Part shown: positions 60,083 to 64,000 of the stretch, one piece after another
Numbering within the stretch: the stretch's first letter is position 1
How the letters are laid out: the number at the start of each line of letters is the position of its first letter
From: Rhynchonema sp. JSB1_4
Taxonomy: Eukaryota > Nematoda > Chromadorea > Monhysterida > Xyalidae
NCBI GenBank assembly: GCA_030248065.1
Contig: JASAMV010006607.1
Coordinates: 1 to 64,000, forward strand
Length of the DNA: 64,000 bases
Direction: 5' to 3'
Made by a program: the position numbers and the translations under genes
The notes under the pieces: model-generated
What the model saw: only the letters and a program-made list of their open reading frames with translations
What the model was told of the DNA's origin: nothing
The model's database searches: none

Positions 60083-63000
60083 ATGAGCACAGGTTCAGCG
60101 AACGAAACTCGGGGTCCGATGGGTTCCAAGGGTGAGTGTCGAAGTTGAACTTTATTCATAAATCCCAATGGCAAAGCCGACTACCAGCCGTATGAGGAGC
60201 AAAGAATTCGTGTAATAGGGAACCCTGCTGACCTGTTATCGGACTTGTCATATGGCGATTTGAAAATTAACTCAAATTGTCGAAACTAACAATATCTCGA
60301 TTTTCAGCTTTCAAAATCGCGTTGGTTCAAATGCTGGTCGGGAAGGACAAGGCGGCCAACGTTGCCAAAGCAGTTAGTCGCGTCGCTGAGGCGTCCAAAG
60401 GTGGTGCGAAATTGGTTGTATTACCGGTTCGTTCATTTTTGCAGCCAGAAACGAAAATGCACGATTCATAAGAAAGCATTCATGTGCCTTGCTATTTCAG
60501 GAATGCTTCAATTCTCCATATGGTACCCAACATTTCGATGACTACAGCGAGCCGGTGCCTGGTGACAGCACACGGGCGCTCTCACAGGTTGGCAACTGAC
60601 TTGAGTGTTCAGTAGAATGTTGATGCCACGCGTTGAGTGAACAGAGCGCAGCGCTTTTTATGCCGTTTTCCACACTGAAAAATGTCATGCGGCATTCGAT
60701 CCTGGTGTTGAATTCGGCCAGAAAATATTTCACGAACGGTCCACTTTGCTTGTGTGTCTCAGTGGGTGTAAATGCATTCCCTGTTTTTTGTTTATTCGCA
60801 CGACCATCACACCAATGTTTGAATGCAACATTTGCTGCTGGCGATGTACTCCCAAACTACAATCACACGACACAACAGGCTGCGCGTGACAACCAAGTAT
60901 GGCTAATCGGTGGGTCCATACCCGAAAAAGGCGCCGACGGCAAGATCTACAACACTTGCGTTGCATTCGGCCCGACAGGCGATACGGTGGCGAAACACAG
61001 AAAGGTGAAATTTATTGATTAATTACGATTTTGATTTGCCTGGAAGTCCAGTTTACAGCTTGTACGAGCATTGCACACAACGCAAACGCACTTGTCAGTC
61101 ATTTTACGCTTTCGGGTTGGGTGCGTTGACTGCCACAGACTTGACGCTGTTATTGTGCCTTGATGTTGAACATTGAGCTAACACTTTATTTACAGGTCCA
61201 TTTATTCGACATTGATGTCCCTGGCAAGATCAAGTTTACCGAATCCGATGTTCTCTCTGCTGGTGATAAGCTGACTACATTTAGCACAGGTGGGTGAGTA
61301 TAATACACAAGGCTCTTGAATAACACAATTCAGGTTTTGTCCACACTGCTATTCAATATCACGTTAGAAAAAGCTATCACTGCAAAAATTTCCAGATTTC
61401 TGCAAAATCGGTCTCGGCATCTGCTACGACGTGAGATTCTGTGAGATGGCGCGCGTCTATGCGCTGCAAGGTTTGTGGTATTATTTGGCCATGTGCACTG
61501 AGCTCAGTGACAGAATGCAAAGTGTGCTTTTGTGGAATCAAATGCGCCGCTCTTCGCTGCGAACAAGTAAAAGTGGCGTAAAGTGGTCGCTGAAGTTGAG
61601 TCTTTCTCTCGTGCAACACTCTTGTCAGCAAAGGATTTTGTCAATTGCGATTGAGCTTTGTGCACATGGCTTTTCTTTTTCATTTCTTTTGCCGGTTTCA
61701 AACTTTCTGATCGCCGACCAATTCCAAAAAACCATTTGGTTGACAATGGGCGGCAAAACCAATCGTCAAGTTCGATTCCACCTTTTATCTCGTTGTTCCA
61801 AATAAGTGCACCGGTGTAGTTCCCACTCCCAGAGCATACTGTAGGTTGCGATCTATTGATCTATCCGACCTGCTGGCCCACCATTACGGCTCAAGCGCAC
61901 TGGCATTTGTACGCCCGCTCACGTGCGCACGTGAATGGTGTCTATATGGTTATGTGTGGCTGGCCGCCCTACCCTCCCGACGCAGACTCGGACTTTCTTG
62001 ACTTTCGACCGTATGGTCATAGTCTGGTGGCTGATCCTTGGTAAGAAAGGGTACGAAAACACTGGATGATTAGAAACCGGCATTGTCCACGCGTGAACAA
62101 ATTAGACGCTTGTGTTGGATGGAAATGGTTATTGCAGAATATTAGTGCCACGTGTACAAGCGTAGCTTAGGGTATTTGCGCACTGCCGTTCGCAGCTACA
62201 TTACGCTTTGGTACCAATATTTTGGAACTTACCTTGCAGTTTTTTTTCTGGTCTCGTCTGTATTGTCCACACCGTCGCGCTTATGCTTGCAGGCTGCAAC
62301 CTACTGGTCTACCCCGGCTGCTTCAATATGACCACCGGCCCCGCCCATTGGGAGCTGATGGCCCGTGCTAACGCCCTTGAACAACAATGTTTCACAGCAC
62401 TATGTTCGCAAGCTAGGGATACGCAGTCAGGTGGATATGTTGCTTGGGGACATAGCATGGTCGTGGAACCGTGGTGAGTTGTTTGTGCGAAAAAATTGGG
62501 TTTTGGTAAATTTGGTGAATGGTTCGGTCATACCCGTGGTTGGGCAAAAAAACGACGTTGTTCTTTTTGTCTGTCTGATTTGTCCTATTCTTTTGGGAAG
62601 TTACCGTAGTTTTCAATATGAAAAACGTTTCTTGGCCAAAACTGGCCATACATACCCGGTCGCTGTGTGGTCGACTGGGGACACCAAAGAAGACTGTGAA
62701 ACCCAGCAATTGACGAGACCATTTACCAAGTTTCGAGTTCTATGTGGCTTGTTAGTGCACAGCTTACTGGCGATGAGCTCCATGTCGCGTTTCAGTTCTT
62801 GTTTCACTTTTGCAAGCGTAAATGACAATGACGAATTTCAATGCCAGCAACCAACATTATTGTGTTCACTGCAATTGACCATGTCTGCCACTTTACGCAC
62901 CGAGGTGCAGAGCGCAGAATCTCAATGCAGGAATACTGGTTCCAGCTGTCATCGAACTTCGATATCTGTATTCAACATCTGCTGATTGTCTTCATATTTC

Positions 63001-63256
63001 GCAAATACGGTCCACATTCATTGCAGGGGTACGGTGATCGCAGATGCTGGTGAAGAGGAAATGATACTTTACGCTGACATTGGTATGTTTTTATCGTTTT
63101 TGATACAGTATTTTTTTTGTTGGTCGAAACCATAAAAAATCGATTGCATGCCTGTACGTTTTATCTGCAGATTTGAACAAGCAGAAGGAAATGCGAAACA
63201 TGGTGCCCGTTATGAAGCAGCGTAGATCGGATCTTTATGACACGATCGCGAAATGA
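60083..63256 (+). CDS. Nit2-type nitrilase-superfamily amidase (omega-amidase), two isoforms of 295 and 290 aa
   Basis: The family deaminates alpha-ketoglutaramate and related omega-amides in the cytosol or mitochondria. Exons: 60083-60131, 60308-60426, 60501-60587, 60879-61004, 61196-61289, 61396-61470, then either 61845-62040 or 62293-62473, then 63027-63082 and 63171-63256. Both versions stay in frame to the stop. Catalytic residues are present: Glu57 in [10 protein letters not shown], Lys127 in [13 protein letters not shown], Cys168 in [10 protein letters not shown]. Other family marks are [19 protein letters not shown] and the end MKQRRSDLY. The version with the second alternative exon carries the canonical [17 protein letters not shown] and [15 protein letters not shown] and is clearly Nit2-like. 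The version with the first is strongly diverged. The start codon is the first ATG, and the intron after 16 codons is in phase. Confidence 0.93.
61845..62040 (+). other. nitrilase alternative exon A (diverged)
   Basis: It starts in phase 1 and ends in phase 2, exactly as exon B. It encodes [39 protein letters not shown], a longer loop [14 protein letters not shown], then [12 protein letters not shown]. It is homologous to exon B (C.LL.YP.C, AHW, AR, GHS.V..PW) but replaces the NMTTGP loop and the Glu of HWE (here HWH), and carries a five-residue longer insertion. Splice sites are TAG|GT and TG|GTAAGA. Confidence 0.85.
62293..62473 (+). other. nitrilase alternative exon B (canonical)
   Basis: It has phase 1 to phase 2 and encodes [39 protein letters not shown], then [14 protein letters not shown], which agrees with ordinary Nit2. 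If A and B were both spliced in, the frame after A (196 bases) would be lost in B, so a protein can contain only one of them. Confidence 0.87.
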
Positions 63257-64000
63257 TCGCAACGATGTTGATGATCAGTTTTTCTATGTTTGCCTGTTTG
63301 TTAGTTGGACTGTGTTAGATTTTTCTCGAATATTTATCATTTTACGGTATTTGTTCTAGAAGTTCATTGGGTTTGTGGAGTGCTGACCGATTCAAAGTTT
63401 CGTTGATTAAAAACATATTCCACTTTCCCCATGAAAGCATTAGAATCGTGACTTTTTATTTCGATTCTTATTCTAAATTACAACTGTGATAAAATTATAC
63501 GGGAAAACTCGCGCCCAATTTTGACTAAAATGACGCGACAGTGTCATTTTTTGCGGCTTTGCGGCTTATCACTTTGGGAAAATATGAGGAAAGTAACATC
63601 TGTTGCTCTAGGGTAAATGCTGATTATTGTTCACGTGTAGGCATGTCATCTGATGATACGTGTGGGATCAAAGTCTTTCGATGATACTTATATGACGTAA
63701 CCATTTGGGTTGAGCTCATTTCCTGACAAAACCCACAACACAACGGAAATTTTGGGTGTCTCACAAAAAACACCCAAAATGAACCCCGTTTGGCCACTTG
63801 GTTGGTTCTGGCGATTTCTCTTGAGCACTTCGGTTTGGTGGCCCAAAAACACCTAATTACGCTGTTGGTTGAGGATGATGCACATTAAATGCATAACGGG
63901 TTCCAATTGGAACAAAACTGCCAAAAGTTTTCTTGCAATCGCGTGTGTCAGCGTTACTCTCAGTCCGTATGTTTTTGGTCCAAGGAATGATCACCCGTGC
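63257..64000. other. nitrilase 3' flank
   Basis: No exon was seen. A hairpin with TTTTGGGTGTCTCA / CACCCAAAA arms lies at 63751-63780. Confidence 0.4.

Noticed and set aside
60083..63256. Horizontal transfer of the nitrilase from bacteria
   Set aside because: It has ten exon units with ordinary introns and is closest to animal Nit2 motifs, so vertical descent is the simpler reading.

Overview
The window is metazoan nuclear DNA: every recognisable gene is split by GT-AG introns, and about half of the sequence is intron or transposon debris. The best reading is a nematode. The caveolin has the CAV-1 layout (long acidic/lysine-rich N-terminus, C-terminal RRYGIN), the globin has the nematode LFxxHPE...LWPE...ARAH...HMLP pattern, and there are short runs of the nematode telomere unit TTAGGC. 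A related ecdysozoan cannot be excluded from the sequence alone.

Layout: (1) 1-5522, minus: diacylglycerol lipase, running off the left edge. (2) 7118-14596, plus: p21-activated kinase of 888 aa in 15 exons. (3) about 18229-20345, minus: part of a gene with a MAM domain followed by a segment resembling the start of a Cys-loop channel ligand-binding domain. (4) 22721-30329, minus: caveolin, eight exons, one intron holding a nest of transposons. (5) 30330-41293: a gene-poor stretch of about 11 kb with inverted-repeat elements. (6) 41294-45750, plus: a peptide-receptor-like GPCR with a 1.66 kb palindromic TTAA element in intron 1. (7) 46910-48599, minus: a globin. (8) 48600-58317: a transposon graveyard with nested foldbacks, hAT-like elements and a broken non-LTR retrotransposon. 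(9) 58318-59372, plus: an unrecognised two-exon gene. (10) 60083-63256, plus: a Nit2-type nitrilase/omega-amidase.

DAG lipase, PAK, caveolin and the peptide GPCR are all membrane-signalling genes, but nothing suggests an operon; strands alternate and spacing is large. Exon models were built by hand from splice-site phase and family similarity. For PAK, GPCR, globin, caveolin and nitrilase every junction keeps frame. One DAG-lipase junction does not.

The two observations I would check first: (a) the nitrilase has two tandem homologous exons of identical phase (61845-62040 and 62293-62473). Using both breaks the frame, so they look mutually exclusive and would give two enzymes with different active-site walls. 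(b) The 10-mer TGATGTTTCA occurs 18 times where about 0.1 is expected; all 13 copies I find in introns are in the sense orientation, and seven sit at or next to splice sites. This looks like an intronic splicing signal or the footprint of introner-like elements.
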